A DNA stretch of 64,000 nucleotides, from positions 1 to 64,000 of the forward strand of contig JAFDXF010000064.1 of assembly GCA_018268055.1 (NCBI GenBank), written 5' to 3'. Below, piece after piece: positions 44,438 through 52,665 of the stretch. Position 1 is the first letter of the stretch. Each line of letters opens with the position of its first letter. The position numbers and the translations under genes are program-made. The DNA is from Bacteroidota bacterium (GTDB lineage: Bacteria > Bacteroidota > Bacteroidia > Chitinophagales > Chitinophagaceae). The notes under the pieces are model-generated. The model made no database searches. It was not told the DNA's origin and saw only the letters and a list, made by a program, of their open reading frames with translations.

Positions 44438-45157
44438 TTAAATACCACAAGCCAATACATCAGCAATGTGCATCGTTTTAATATTATATCCTTTGTTGTC
44501 GATATAACCCTGCAAATGCATCAGACAAGAAGCATCGGTTGAAATTATATATGCTGCTCCTGTAGCCATTGCATTGTCCACTTTTTGTTCGCCCATAGCA
44601 ATGGATATTGGCTCATACTTCACGGCGAATGTTCCTCCAAAACCGCAGCAGGTCTCTACATCATTCATTTCTATTAGTTCAAGCCCTTTCACTTGTGCCA
44701 ATAATTTTCTTGGTTCTTTTTTGATATGACATTCTCTGAGCCCTGTGCATGAATCATGGTAAGTAGCTTTTCCGATTAATGAAGATCCTACATTTTCTAC
44801 TTTCAACACATTGACCAGAAAATCTGTGAACTCATAGATTCTATTGCCTAAATCTTTGACTTCATTATGCATGGATGAATTATCAAAAAGACCACTGTAA
44901 TAATTTTTTACAAATCCTACACAACTTGCACTGGGTGCAACAACCACATCTGCTCCTTTAAAATCTTTAATAAACTTTGTTCCAACAGATTTTGATTCAT
45001 CCCAAAATCCCGCATTGAAAGCAGGCTGGCCACAGCAGGTTTGTTGTGGGTTGTATGAAACAGTACATCCAGCTTTCTCCAACACTTTCACCATATTGAA
45101 AGCCGTTTCAGGATAAAGTTGATCTACAAAACAGGGTATAAAAAGTTGAACATTCAA
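44438..45157 (-). CDS. LutA/YkgE-like (Fe-S)-binding CCG-domain protein
   Basis: Cytoplasmic protein of 239 aa with two CCG domains. The first has PCFVDQLYPETA, then QTCCGQPAFNAG; the second has YHDSCTGLRE and VETCCGFGGTFAVKY. These cysteine sets bind an Fe-S cluster or heterodisulfide in the LutA/GlpC/HdrB group. LutA normally acts with LutB and LutC in L-lactate oxidation, but neither is in the window, so assignment to lactate use is weak. Downstream neighbours are the EVE and sirtuin genes. Confidence 0.88.
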   Translation of the reverse strand: MNVQLFIPCFVDQLYPETAFNMVKVLEKAGCTVSYNPQQTCCGQPAFNAGFWDESKSVGTKFIKDFKGADVVVAPSASCVGFVKNYYSGLFDNSSMHNEVKDLGNRIYEFTDFLVNVLKVENVGSSLIGKATYHDSCTGLRECHIKKEPRKLLAQVKGLELIEMNDVETCCGFGGTFAVKYEPISIAMGEQKVDNAMATGAAYIISTDASCLMHLQGYIDNKGYNIKTMHIADVLACGI

Positions 45158-45185
45158 TTGAAATGAGTTTTAGCAATATTACAAA

Positions 45186-45213
45186 CAAAAAAGGCATCCC
45201 GTTAAGAATGCCT
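45186..45213 (-). terminator. Intrinsic terminator of the TPR membrane protein gene
   Basis: AGGCAT (45192-45197) pairs with ATGCCT (45208-45213). Read on the minus strand it runs straight into a T6 tract. It separates the pdhA-TPR pair from the LutA-like gene. Confidence 0.75.
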
Positions 45214-45237
45214 ATTGATTATTTTTTGATGTTCTAA

Positions 45238-45918
45238 TTAAAGAACGCCTAATTGAGCAAGATAGTTATCTGCATTTCTGCCAGCCTGTGTATCAGGGAA
45301 TTTTGTTTTTAATTCTTTGTACAAATCAATAGCTTGCTTTGAATCTTTCATTACTCTATCTGCAAGGTATGCAGCACTAAATAATGCATTTGATGAAGAT
45401 TCTTTATCATCTTCAAATGTATGCGCTGCTTTTTTATAATAACTGAGGGCGTCAGCATTTTTACCTAAATCGCCATAAGCATCACCTAAAAGTTTGTAAG
45501 CCCTTGCCTGCACCGGCTTAGAATCAGTGCTAAAATTTTTCAGATATGTAACTGCTTTATCGTTTTCATTTAGCTTGACATAGCATACGCCTGCATAAAA
45601 GTTAGCAAGATTTGCTGCATCTGTACCACTGTAATTTTTAATAATTTTTAAAAATCCGGCATTCGGTCCATCACCGTTTAAAGCAAGATTAATAGAATCT
45701 TTTCTGAAATAATTCTCCGCCATAAACATCGCGTCTGATGCTTTTGCTTCTTTCGGATTTTTGAAGAAATTTTTGTAAACATAAATTCCTCCTACAATGA
45801 GGATGATTGCAGCGGCAATACCAATAATGTATTTACCATATTTTGTCCAAACATCTTTAGCCTGAGCTATTACGGCATCATTATTTGTGTTTGCTACTGT
45901 TTCTTTTTTGTCAGCCAT
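45238..45918 (-). CDS. Membrane-anchored TPR protein (YfgM-like)
   Basis: Protein of 226 aa with a short cytoplasmic N-terminus, one membrane helix (about 30-50; YIIGIAAAIILIVGGIYVYK) and a periplasmic part with TPR helices (about 60-226), for example AYKLLGDAYGDLGKNADALSYYKKAA and ALFSAAYLADRVMKDSKQAIDLY. The layout is that of YfgM-type proteins, which work near the Sec translocon with PpiD in E. coli; that role here is an analogy. It lies 33 bp after pdhA on the same strand, followed by a terminator. Confidence 0.85.
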   Translation of the reverse strand: MADKKETVANTNNDAVIAQAKDVWTKYGKYIIGIAAAIILIVGGIYVYKNFFKNPKEAKASDAMFMAENYFRKDSINLALNGDGPNAGFLKIIKNYSGTDAANLANFYAGVCYVKLNENDKAVTYLKNFSTDSKPVQARAYKLLGDAYGDLGKNADALSYYKKAAHTFEDDKESSSNALFSAAYLADRVMKDSKQAIDLYKELKTKFPDTQAGRNADNYLAQLGVL

Positions 45919-45951
45919 ATTATTTTTGATTACTTGTTTTTTAATTTAAAA

Positions 45952-46950
45952 TTAGTCAACAATAAAAGGATAGTTTTTATCCATATACACATCGCCCAAA
46001 ACTTCACTATCATCAGGTAGTGGACTTTCTTCGGCAAATTTTACTGATTCTGCTACCATCGCATCTACACGAGTGTTGATGACGTCAATTTCAGCCTGAG
46101 TAGCATAATTGTTTTCCAATATTGTTTTTAACACTTGTTGTATCGGGTCTCTTTGGTTTTTATATTCATCCACTTCTTCTCTTGATCTGTATTTTTGTGG
46201 ATCGCTGATTGAGTGACCTTTATAACGGTATGTTTTAATTTCAATTAAAGTAGGACCACCTTTTTCTCTAGCACGTTTTACTGCTCTGCTCAATCCTTCA
46301 TGTACTGTTTCCGGCTTCATTCCATCTATTGTATCGGCAGGCATTTCATAACCATCAGCCAGCTTGTAGATGTCCACTACATTGGAAGTACGCTCAATGG
46401 ATGTGCCCATTGCATAATTGTTATTCTCGCAAATGAAAATAACAGGTAGTTTCCAAAGCATAGCGAGATTAAAGGTTTCGTGCAAAATTCCTTGTCTTGC
46501 TGCACCATCGCCGAAGAAGCAAAGCACTACATTATCTGTTCCTCTGTATTGTTCGGCAAAAGCAAGTCCGGCACCTGTGCCTATTTGCGCACCCACGATA
46601 CCATGACCACCAAAGAAGTTTACATCTCTACCAAAAAAGTGCATACTACCGCCCTTCCCTTTTGCACATCCGGTAGCTTTTCCATAAAGTTCCGCCATAC
46701 AGCTGTTTACAGATACGCCTTTTGCAATGGCGAGTCCGTGATCGCGGTAGCCGGTTATAAACAAATCTTCCGGTCTGGTAGCACTGATACAACCTGCGGC
46801 AATGGCTTCTTGACCCACATAGGCGTGAAAAAAGCCACGGATTTTGCCTTCCATTTTGTATTTTTCTTCTGCCACCAATTCAAATTGGCGGATGAGTTGC
46901 ATCAACTCATACCAATACAGATAAACGTCTTTTGAAAATTTTGTAGCCAA
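45952..46950 (-). CDS. pdhA: Pyruvate dehydrogenase E1 component, alpha subunit
   Basis: Thiamine-diphosphate-dependent decarboxylation of pyruvate, in complex with a beta subunit that is not in the window. 332 aa. HGIVGAQIGTGAGLAFAEQY and the TPP motif FFGDGAARQG through CENNNYAMGTS are present; the phosphorylation-loop-like YRYKGHSISDPQKYR is typical of E1 alpha. The start is a TTG at 46950: it yields the family's conserved MATKFSKDVYLYWYELMQLI beginning, and the next ATG would remove it. A variant -7 box TATTTTCG lies 18 nt upstream, with a tandem 13-bp repeat beyond it. Confidence 0.95.
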   Translation of the reverse strand: MATKFSKDVYLYWYELMQLIRQFELVAEEKYKMEGKIRGFFHAYVGQEAIAAGCISATRPEDLFITGYRDHGLAIAKGVSVNSCMAELYGKATGCAKGKGGSMHFFGRDVNFFGGHGIVGAQIGTGAGLAFAEQYRGTDNVVLCFFGDGAARQGILHETFNLAMLWKLPVIFICENNNYAMGTSIERTSNVVDIYKLADGYEMPADTIDGMKPETVHEGLSRAVKRAREKGGPTLIEIKTYRYKGHSISDPQKYRSREEVDEYKNQRDPIQQVLKTILENNYATQAEIDVINTRVDAMVAESVKFAEESPLPDDSEVLGDVYMDKNYPFIVD

Positions 46951-46968
46951 GACTAAAAATTTGAGGTG

Positions 46969-46976
46969 CGAAAATA
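46969..46976 (-). promoter_or_regulatory. Variant -7 box TATTTTCG of pdhA
   Basis: TAnnTTTG with one change (TTCG), minus strand, 18 nt before the TTG start. Confidence 0.4.
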
Positions 46977-46986
46977 AGGAAAAATT

Positions 46987-47012
46987 GCAAATTTTGAGTG
47001 CAAATTTTGGGC
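46987..47012. repeat. Tandem 13-bp direct repeat between pdhA and recF
   Basis: TGCAAATTTTGAG (46987-46999) is followed at once by TGCAAATTTTGGG (47000-47012), 12 of 13 identical. It lies just upstream of the pdhA -7 box, at about -30 to -55, where an activator or repressor could bind. Confidence 0.55.
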
Positions 47013-47147
47013 AATAATTTGGCTCATTTAAAACGTCTGAAAGTTCCTAAGCAAATATAGTTTACCGAAAGTGTATGCGTTAATTGCAACATCATAATTA
47101 TTTTTAAAATAATTGAGCTAATACGCTGTTCCTTGTACCTTGCATCT

Positions 47148-48230
47148 ATGCTTCGTTTAGAGAAAATAAATATTACACAATTTAAAAACTATAAAGCCAG
47201 AGCCTTCGATTTTTCTACACGAATCATTGGCATTTGGGGTAATAACGGTTTAGGAAAAACCAATCTTTTGGATGCCATTCACTATTTGTGTTTTACCAAA
47301 AGCTATTTTGGTCGCTCGGATGCACAAAATGTGCTATATGGAACTAATGGTTTTCGGATTGAAGGTAATTTTGTTATAAATGATTTGCCCGAAAATGCTG
47401 TTTGCATCCTTCGCGAAACCGGTAAAAAAGAATTTTCTATCAATCATAAAGTTTACGAACGATTTTCACATCATATCGGCCACTTTCCATGCGTAGTAAT
47501 AGCCCCGGATGATGCTGTGCTTATAACTGGAGAAAGCAAAGAAAGAAGAACTTTTTTAGATACGCTGATTGCACAGTTTGATAAAGATTATTTGCAACAT
47601 CTGATTAACTATCAAAAACTATTACAGCAACGAAATTCTTCTTTAAAAGTATTTGCTGAAACAGGGAAACGAGATTATTCATTATTGGATGTTTTAGATA
47701 GCCAAATGACTACTCCCGCAGATTATATTTTTAAAAAAAGAGCTTCATTCCTTCTTGCCTTTTTGCCGCGTGTGATTGAGTTGTATCATGAGATAAGTCA
47801 GCATAATGAAAAAATCAGTTTGATTTATGAAAGCTCATTACATCACACAAGTTTTGAAGCGCTTATAAAAATACAACGCGAAAAAGATTTGTTGTTGCAA
47901 AGAACTAGTGCAGGTATTCATCGTGATGAAATAGAAATAAAAATGGATGATATACTTTTTAAAAATACAGCTTCGCAAGGCCAAAGAAAGAGTTTACTAT
48001 TTGCATTAAAACTTGCTGAAGTGCAAGTGCTGAAAGAAGAAAAAGGATTTGCCCCACTTCTACTACTGGATGATGTTTTTGAAAAATTGGATGAAAACAG
48101 AATTGAGAATCTATTGAAAATGGTTTGCATTGAAAATGAAGGACAGGTTTTTATCACTGATACGAATAAAGAAAGATTGAACAATCATTTGAAAAATTTG
48201 AATCTGCAATTTCAATTGATTGGTATTTGA
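47148..48230 (+). CDS. recF: DNA replication and repair protein RecF
   Basis: SMC-like ATPase that loads RecA at gapped DNA with RecO and RecR. 360 aa from ATG 47148. Walker A is GNNGLGKTNLLDAI, the signature and Walker B parts are SQGQRKSLLFALKLAEV and LLLLDDVFEKLDENR, and RDEIEIKM is the RecF-specific segment. The open frame reaches a TTG at 47133, but the -7-like TACCTTG (47136-47142) lies within that extension and the protein family begins MLRLEKI, so ATG 47148 is the start. The DciA-like gene follows 97 bp later. Confidence 0.96.
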   Translation: MLRLEKINITQFKNYKARAFDFSTRIIGIWGNNGLGKTNLLDAIHYLCFTKSYFGRSDAQNVLYGTNGFRIEGNFVINDLPENAVCILRETGKKEFSINHKVYERFSHHIGHFPCVVIAPDDAVLITGESKERRTFLDTLIAQFDKDYLQHLINYQKLLQQRNSSLKVFAETGKRDYSLLDVLDSQMTTPADYIFKKRASFLLAFLPRVIELYHEISQHNEKISLIYESSLHHTSFEALIKIQREKDLLLQRTSAGIHRDEIEIKMDDILFKNTASQGQRKSLLFALKLAEVQVLKEEKGFAPLLLLDDVFEKLDENRIENLLKMVCIENEGQVFITDTNKERLNNHLKNLNLQFQLIGI

Positions 48231-48315
48231 TTATACTGATGCCCATTGATTTTAATTTATATTTTGTGGACTACAATACTTATTACATAAACCATTATAC
48301 CTAAAACTAAAGAGT

Positions 48316-48323
48316 TATCTTTA
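48316..48323 (+). promoter_or_regulatory. -7 box TATCTTTA of the DciA-like gene
   Basis: One mismatch to TAnnTTTG; ends 4 nt before the ATG at 48328. Confidence 0.4.
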
Positions 48324-48327
48324 CACC

Positions 48328-48609
48328 ATGGCAGAGTTATCCATAGCAGAAGCAATGCAACAATTTCTTGCAGCCAGTAAATTGCGAGGCGGCATTCAAG
48401 CATTACAGATAGAAGATGTATGGGAGGATATTATGGGAAAAACGATTGCCCGTTATACAGATAAACTACAAATCATCGGCGACAAGCTCATTATTACTAC
48501 CCATGTTGCACCATTGAGGAATGAGCTTGTTTATCAGAAAGAAAAAATTAAGCAAAGAGTAAATGAAGCGTTGAAAGAAAAAATAATCAAAGACGTAATT
48601 GTGCAATGA
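48328..48609 (+). CDS. DUF721 (DciA-like) protein
   Basis: Protein of 93 aa, a single DUF721 domain: VWEDIMGKTIARYTDKLQII, then KLIITTHVAPLRNELVYQKEKI with the conserved Leu/Glu-Leu pattern. DciA loads the replicative helicase in bacteria that lack DnaC/DnaI; Bacteroidota DUF721 proteins are shorter than proteobacterial DciA, so the same role is inferred. The position next to recF fits the replication context. It converges on the ABC permease gene with a 22-bp gap. Confidence 0.88.
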   Translation: MAELSIAEAMQQFLAASKLRGGIQALQIEDVWEDIMGKTIARYTDKLQIIGDKLIITTHVAPLRNELVYQKEKIKQRVNEALKEKIIKDVIVQ

Positions 48610-48631
48610 GTGGAGATTGAAAATAAAACGC

Positions 48632-49699
48632 CTACTCTACCCTCACTCTTGGATCAACCACACCGTATAAAATATCTGCCAATATATTTACCAATATAAA
48701 GAAAGTTGCGGCAATCAAAACAGCACCCATCACTACCGGATAATCTAATTTTTCCAATGCATCTACTGTTACTTTTCCTAAGCCCTGCCATCCAAAAATA
48801 TATTCCACAAAAAATGCACCGGCTAAAAGTTCGGCAAACCAACCGGTAATTGCGGTGATAACCGGATTGAGTGCATTTTTCAAGCCATGTTTCCAAATTA
48901 CTTTTTTGGTGCTTAAACCTTTTGCATAAGCAGTGCGCATATAATCTTGATCCATTACATCGAGCATGGAGCTACGTGTAAGTTGTGTGATAATGGCTAA
49001 TGGTCGAATGCCTAAAGTAATGGCCGGCAGGATTAAATTTTGTAAAGACAAACGTTTCTCGCCGGTAATTTCATCAAGAGCCATCCAACTTCCGGAAATA
49101 TGTAAACCTGTCCAATCGCTCAATACAAAGCCAAATAAATAAGCAATGATAATGCCCATAAAAAATGATGGTGCTGAAATGCCGATGATACTTCCAAAAA
49201 CTGCTGATGTATCCATCCATGTATTTTGCTTGGTAGCTGCAATTACGCCCAAAGGAATACCTAATACAATAGCAAGCAACATAGCTGCTGCGGCCAGCAT
49301 TATTGTGCCAGGCAATGCTTGCATCAACACATTCCAAACAGGTCTTTTGCTTTGATATGACTTGCTTAGATAAGGAATTTTAAGTCCAAGCTTTTTATTA
49401 CCGCCAATGAAAATTCCTTTCAGATTTTTTTTAGCGATATCTTCTTTGCTATGCACACTGATTGGTGAAATATCGTTAAGGTAATAGAGAAATTGTTGAA
49501 AGCGAGAGATACTTTCCCCTTTGTCATTGATCAAATAAAGTTCTTTACGAATGTTGCTTTGAGTGGTAGAATCACCGGTTTGTCCCATTACCATTCGTGA
49601 CGGATCGCCAAAACCTTGAAATAAAAAGAAAACTAATGTAACTATTCCTATTAATACCAACAGGCCATAAACGATTTTTTTAAAAATGTACCTGAGCAT
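48632..49699 (-). CDS. ABC transporter permease, DppB/OppB type
   Basis: Inner-membrane permease of 355 aa for peptide/nickel-type ABC importers. Six hydrophobic segments are visible, the first at residues 9-29. The EAA-like loop region reads YMRTAYAKGLSTKKVIWKHGLKNAL, and the C-terminal EYIFGWQGLGKVTVDAL and DILYGVVDPRVRVE are DppB signatures. A periplasmic stretch of about 80 residues between helices 1 and 2 (NIRKELYLINDKGESISRF) is longer than usual. The partner permease, ATPases and binding protein are not in the window. It ends a minus-strand group with the BT_3928 and DUF1599 genes; gap 18 bp. Confidence 0.92.
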   Translation of the reverse strand: MLRYIFKKIVYGLLVLIGIVTLVFFLFQGFGDPSRMVMGQTGDSTTQSNIRKELYLINDKGESISRFQQFLYYLNDISPISVHSKEDIAKKNLKGIFIGGNKKLGLKIPYLSKSYQSKRPVWNVLMQALPGTIMLAAAAMLLAIVLGIPLGVIAATKQNTWMDTSAVFGSIIGISAPSFFMGIIIAYLFGFVLSDWTGLHISGSWMALDEITGEKRLSLQNLILPAITLGIRPLAIITQLTRSSMLDVMDQDYMRTAYAKGLSTKKVIWKHGLKNALNPVITAITGWFAELLAGAFFVEYIFGWQGLGKVTVDALEKLDYPVVMGAVLIAATFFILVNILADILYGVVDPRVRVE

Positions 49700-49717
49700 A
49701 GGACTGCTATTGCTGTT

Positions 49718-50974
49718 TTACTTTAAGTTGTTTAATGCTGATTCTAATTTGTTCATTCTTTTGTAACTAACTTTATCTATAACAACTCCTGTCTTCAAAA
49801 AATAAATTGTTGGGTTTACTCTTGCAGCAGTTCTAATCGTTGTAAAATCGCATTTTAATACTTGTATGTTATTAAAATTTGTCCCTTTTAATTGTTCTGT
49901 TGCCTGCGTAGGGTTTCCGGAAATCATATAAACAGGAATTCCTTTTTGTTTGGCTGTGTTGTAAATCGTTGAGAAATCTTGTTGCCATTTAGATACAGGT
50001 GTTGAAAAATCTGTACTGATTAAAAGAATTGCATAAGGCTGTGATAAAATTAGCTGAGTAGAATCTTCATCTGTTATGCCTTTCAATACAAAGCCTTTTA
50101 TGGGTGGTTCATTGTTTTTCCCTTTTTGAATCAGTTTATCATACCTTTTAATTAATGTATAATGTTCATCACTGTAATCGGCAGGGAAATTAGCAGCCGA
50201 AAATTCTACCGGCATTCCTCCTTTTACAAATACTTTTAATTTTTTGCTGCTGCCATCCGGCAATTCCTCCGTTTGGTCCATTGCGGCAGTATAATCCTTT
50301 TTATTAAAGTTGGCGGGCATACTGTCTTCAGGAAATTTTACTACTGTCCCATCTTTTATGTATGAGAAAGTAATCTCAATTTTATCGGGAACTGCATCTG
50401 CCGGCATTTTTATTTTTTCTGTAATGTTGCTTCCTTTTTTAAACGGCAAGCAATCGACAATTGGTAAATAGTTTAATGTGTACCATTGAAAACCGAAAGC
50501 AAAGGCAGTAATACCCAGCATAGATATTGTATTTATCTTGTCTGCGAAAACTGGCTTTATAAATTTTTGTTTCCAAAACAGTAAACCGATTAAAACAGTA
50601 AGAACCACATCTTTCAAGAAAGAAGTTTTGGAAGTAATCGGCAAACAATCACCAAAGCAGCCGCAGTTCTTAGGCATACCGGTGATATATGTATAACCTG
50701 TAAGGAAAGTAAAGAAAACGATCAATATTAAAAGTAGCCAACTGAATAATTTGATTCTCCAGCCCAGCAATAATGCAAATCCAGCAATGATTTCAAAGGC
50801 ATTCATCAAGACTGACATCAACAAAGTCCAAGAATTAAACTGCGTCAATCTCCAAATTTCAAAAAACTCTTCCATTTTATAGCTCAAGCCCAAAGGGTCA
50901 TTTGCTTTCACAAGGCCTGAGAAAATAAAGAGCAGTCCTACTGCAATTCTTGCAATATTGATTATCAATTTCAT
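49718..50974 (-). CDS. BT_3928-family DoxX-like membrane protein with thioredoxin-like tail
   Basis: Protein of 418 aa. The N-terminal half is a DoxX/MauE-like four-helix membrane domain (about 1-165), with IARIAVGLLFIFSGLVKANDP and a Cys pair in MPKNCGCFGDCLPI. The C-terminal part (about 285-418) looks like a thioredoxin-fold domain (AILLISTDFSTPVSKW, YMISGNPTQATEQL, NPTIYFLKTGVVIDKV) but without a CxxC. MauE-type membrane proteins can pass electrons to periplasmic thiol proteins; that is an analogy. Start overlaps the DUF1599 stop by one base, so translation is likely coupled. Confidence 0.86.
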   Translation of the reverse strand: MKLIINIARIAVGLLFIFSGLVKANDPLGLSYKMEEFFEIWRLTQFNSWTLLMSVLMNAFEIIAGFALLLGWRIKLFSWLLLILIVFFTFLTGYTYITGMPKNCGCFGDCLPITSKTSFLKDVVLTVLIGLLFWKQKFIKPVFADKINTISMLGITAFAFGFQWYTLNYLPIVDCLPFKKGSNITEKIKMPADAVPDKIEITFSYIKDGTVVKFPEDSMPANFNKKDYTAAMDQTEELPDGSSKKLKVFVKGGMPVEFSAANFPADYSDEHYTLIKRYDKLIQKGKNNEPPIKGFVLKGITDEDSTQLILSQPYAILLISTDFSTPVSKWQQDFSTIYNTAKQKGIPVYMISGNPTQATEQLKGTNFNNIQVLKCDFTTIRTAARVNPTIYFLKTGVVIDKVSYKRMNKLESALNNLK

Positions 50975-51504
50975 TATAATAAGATTAAAGCAAACACTGC
51001 ATAATTAATAATATCTAAATAATTGGCATCTATACCTTCGCTGATTAAAGTTTTACCATCATTATTTAATATCTGCCGTACACGTTGAAGTTTCATTAAA
51101 ATTAAATCTACAAAACTTTCCTGACTCATATTTCGCCACGCTTCTCCATAGTCAGAGTTTTTGTCGTTCATCAACTTTTTTGCTATCTCAATATACCTGT
51201 CATAGAAAAGAGATATTTCTGTAACCGGCATTTCTTCAGGTGCATCAGCAGGTAATTCAAGTTGAATCAATCCTATCACTGCATAATTAATAATTCCTTT
51301 AAATTCTGCAGATATATCGTCAGCTATACGCTGTTCTCCTTTCTCCTGAATGGTACGAATGCGTTGTGCTTTGATAAATATTTGATCAATAATAGAAATA
51401 GTACGCAGCACACGCCAAGCTGTACCATAATCTGTTGCTTTTTTTAAAAATATTTCTTTACAGGAAATGATAACAGAGTCGTATTGTTGATTTGTTGTAT
51501 TCAT
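50974..51504 (-). CDS. DUF1599 protein with duplicated domain
   Basis: Cytoplasmic protein of 176 aa. Two similar halves are visible: KKATDYGTAWRVLR ... IDQIFIKAQRIRTI and KNSDYGEAWRNMS ... VDLILMKLQRVRQI, each ending INYAV. This is the DUF1599 layout, related in appearance to MazG-like all-helical nucleotide pyrophosphohydrolases, though no function is established. It overlaps the following BT_3928 gene by one base and is divergent from folP (85-bp gap). I recall this folP-DUF1599-BT_3928 order from other Bacteroidota. Confidence 0.88.
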   Translation of the reverse strand: MNTTNQQYDSVIISCKEIFLKKATDYGTAWRVLRTISIIDQIFIKAQRIRTIQEKGEQRIADDISAEFKGIINYAVIGLIQLELPADAPEEMPVTEISLFYDRYIEIAKKLMNDKNSDYGEAWRNMSQESFVDLILMKLQRVRQILNNDGKTLISEGIDANYLDIINYAVFALILL

Positions 51505-51589
51505 TATTACAAAATAAACTTTTATATCGTTAATACTATGCTATTTTATCAGAACAATTTTTGTGTTAGTATCTTAGCTTTTCTGCCAA

Positions 51590-52453
51590 ATGACAGGCTT
51601 CAAAAATAACAAACAAAAACCGATGTTTAAACTGAACTGCAAAGGAAGATTATTATCTATAGAAAAACCACTTGTGATGGGTATCTTGAACATCACGCCC
51701 GATTCTTTTTACAAGGGAAGCAGATTATCGGGCTTGGATGCGATTTTGAAAAAATGCGAGCAAATGGTTTCAGAGGGTGCTACGATTATCGACATTGGCG
51801 GGCAAAGCAGCCGCCCGAATAGCATACAATTAAATGCAGCTGATGAATTGGAAAGAGTGATAAAGCCAATAGAATTCATTCGTAAAAACTATCCCCAAAT
51901 TTTTATTTCAATCGATACTTTTTATTCAATGGTGGCTCAAGAAGCAGTTTTGGCAGGTGCAGATATGGTAAACGATATTAGTGCAGGGCAATTAGATACA
52001 GATATGATGCAAACAGTTGGCGGTTTAAATGTTCCTTATATCATGATGCACATGCGAGGTACGCCCAAAACGATGCAGGAGTTTACCGATTATGAGAATG
52101 TGACTGAAGAGGTATATCTATTTTTAAGCAAAAAAAGAAATGAAGCGATTGAGGCTGGTATAAAAGATATCATCATTGATCCCGGATTTGGGTTTAGTAA
52201 AACGATACAGCAAAACCTTACGATTCTTCACGAACTATCAAAATTTGAATCATTGAATTTGCCAATATTGTTGGGCGTTTCACGTAAATCAACAATTTAT
52301 AAAACATTAGGCGTTACCGCAGATGAAGCGTTAAATGGTACCACTGTTTTAAATACGATTGGATTAATAAATGGAGCATCTATTCTAAGAGTGCACGATG
52401 TGAAAGAAGCGGTAGAAACTATCAAATTAGTACAAGCTTATTTGCAAAAATAA
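51590..52453 (+). CDS. folP: Dihydropteroate synthase
   Basis: Condenses p-aminobenzoate with hydroxymethyl-dihydropterin diphosphate in folate synthesis; the target of sulfonamides. 287 aa. Signatures are VMGILNITPDSFYKGSRL, GATIIDIGGQSSRPNS, ISIDTFYSMVAQEAV, MMHMRGTPKTMQ, DIIIDPGFGFSKT and LLGVSRKS. An inner ATG at 51623 is possible, but the upstream one is used here; either leaves the catalytic core intact. It is monocistronic and divergent from the DUF1599 gene. Confidence 0.95.
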   Translation: MTGFKNNKQKPMFKLNCKGRLLSIEKPLVMGILNITPDSFYKGSRLSGLDAILKKCEQMVSEGATIIDIGGQSSRPNSIQLNAADELERVIKPIEFIRKNYPQIFISIDTFYSMVAQEAVLAGADMVNDISAGQLDTDMMQTVGGLNVPYIMMHMRGTPKTMQEFTDYENVTEEVYLFLSKKRNEAIEAGIKDIIIDPGFGFSKTIQQNLTILHELSKFESLNLPILLGVSRKSTIYKTLGVTADEALNGTTVLNTIGLINGASILRVHDVKEAVETIKLVQAYLQK

Positions 52454-52455
52454 AA

Positions 52456-52479
52456 CAGGGTAATTTTTCAATTACCCTG
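52456..52479 (+). terminator. Hairpin after folP
   Basis: CAGGGTAAT (52456-52464) and ATTACCCTG (52471-52479) form a perfect 9-bp stem directly after the folP stop. No T-run follows, so termination would be weak or factor-assisted. Nothing else is recognisable between here and 52665. Confidence 0.5.
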
Positions 52480-52665
52480 CTAACAATTTCAACCAAGAGC
52501 CATCAATCTAACTTCAACACTGGTTCATTGTCACATTCATCTTCAAAGGGACGTTTAGGATAGTTAGACTAAAAACGGAGCATAACCATTATCAACGAAT
52601 TGACTTTGCAAAGATGCTGCATTTTTGAATATTTTTTAAAAATTTGCTCGTCTTTTATAAAATTT

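Noticed and set aside
44438..45157. Lactate-utilisation operon
   Set aside because: Only the LutA-like gene is present; LutB and LutC are missing.
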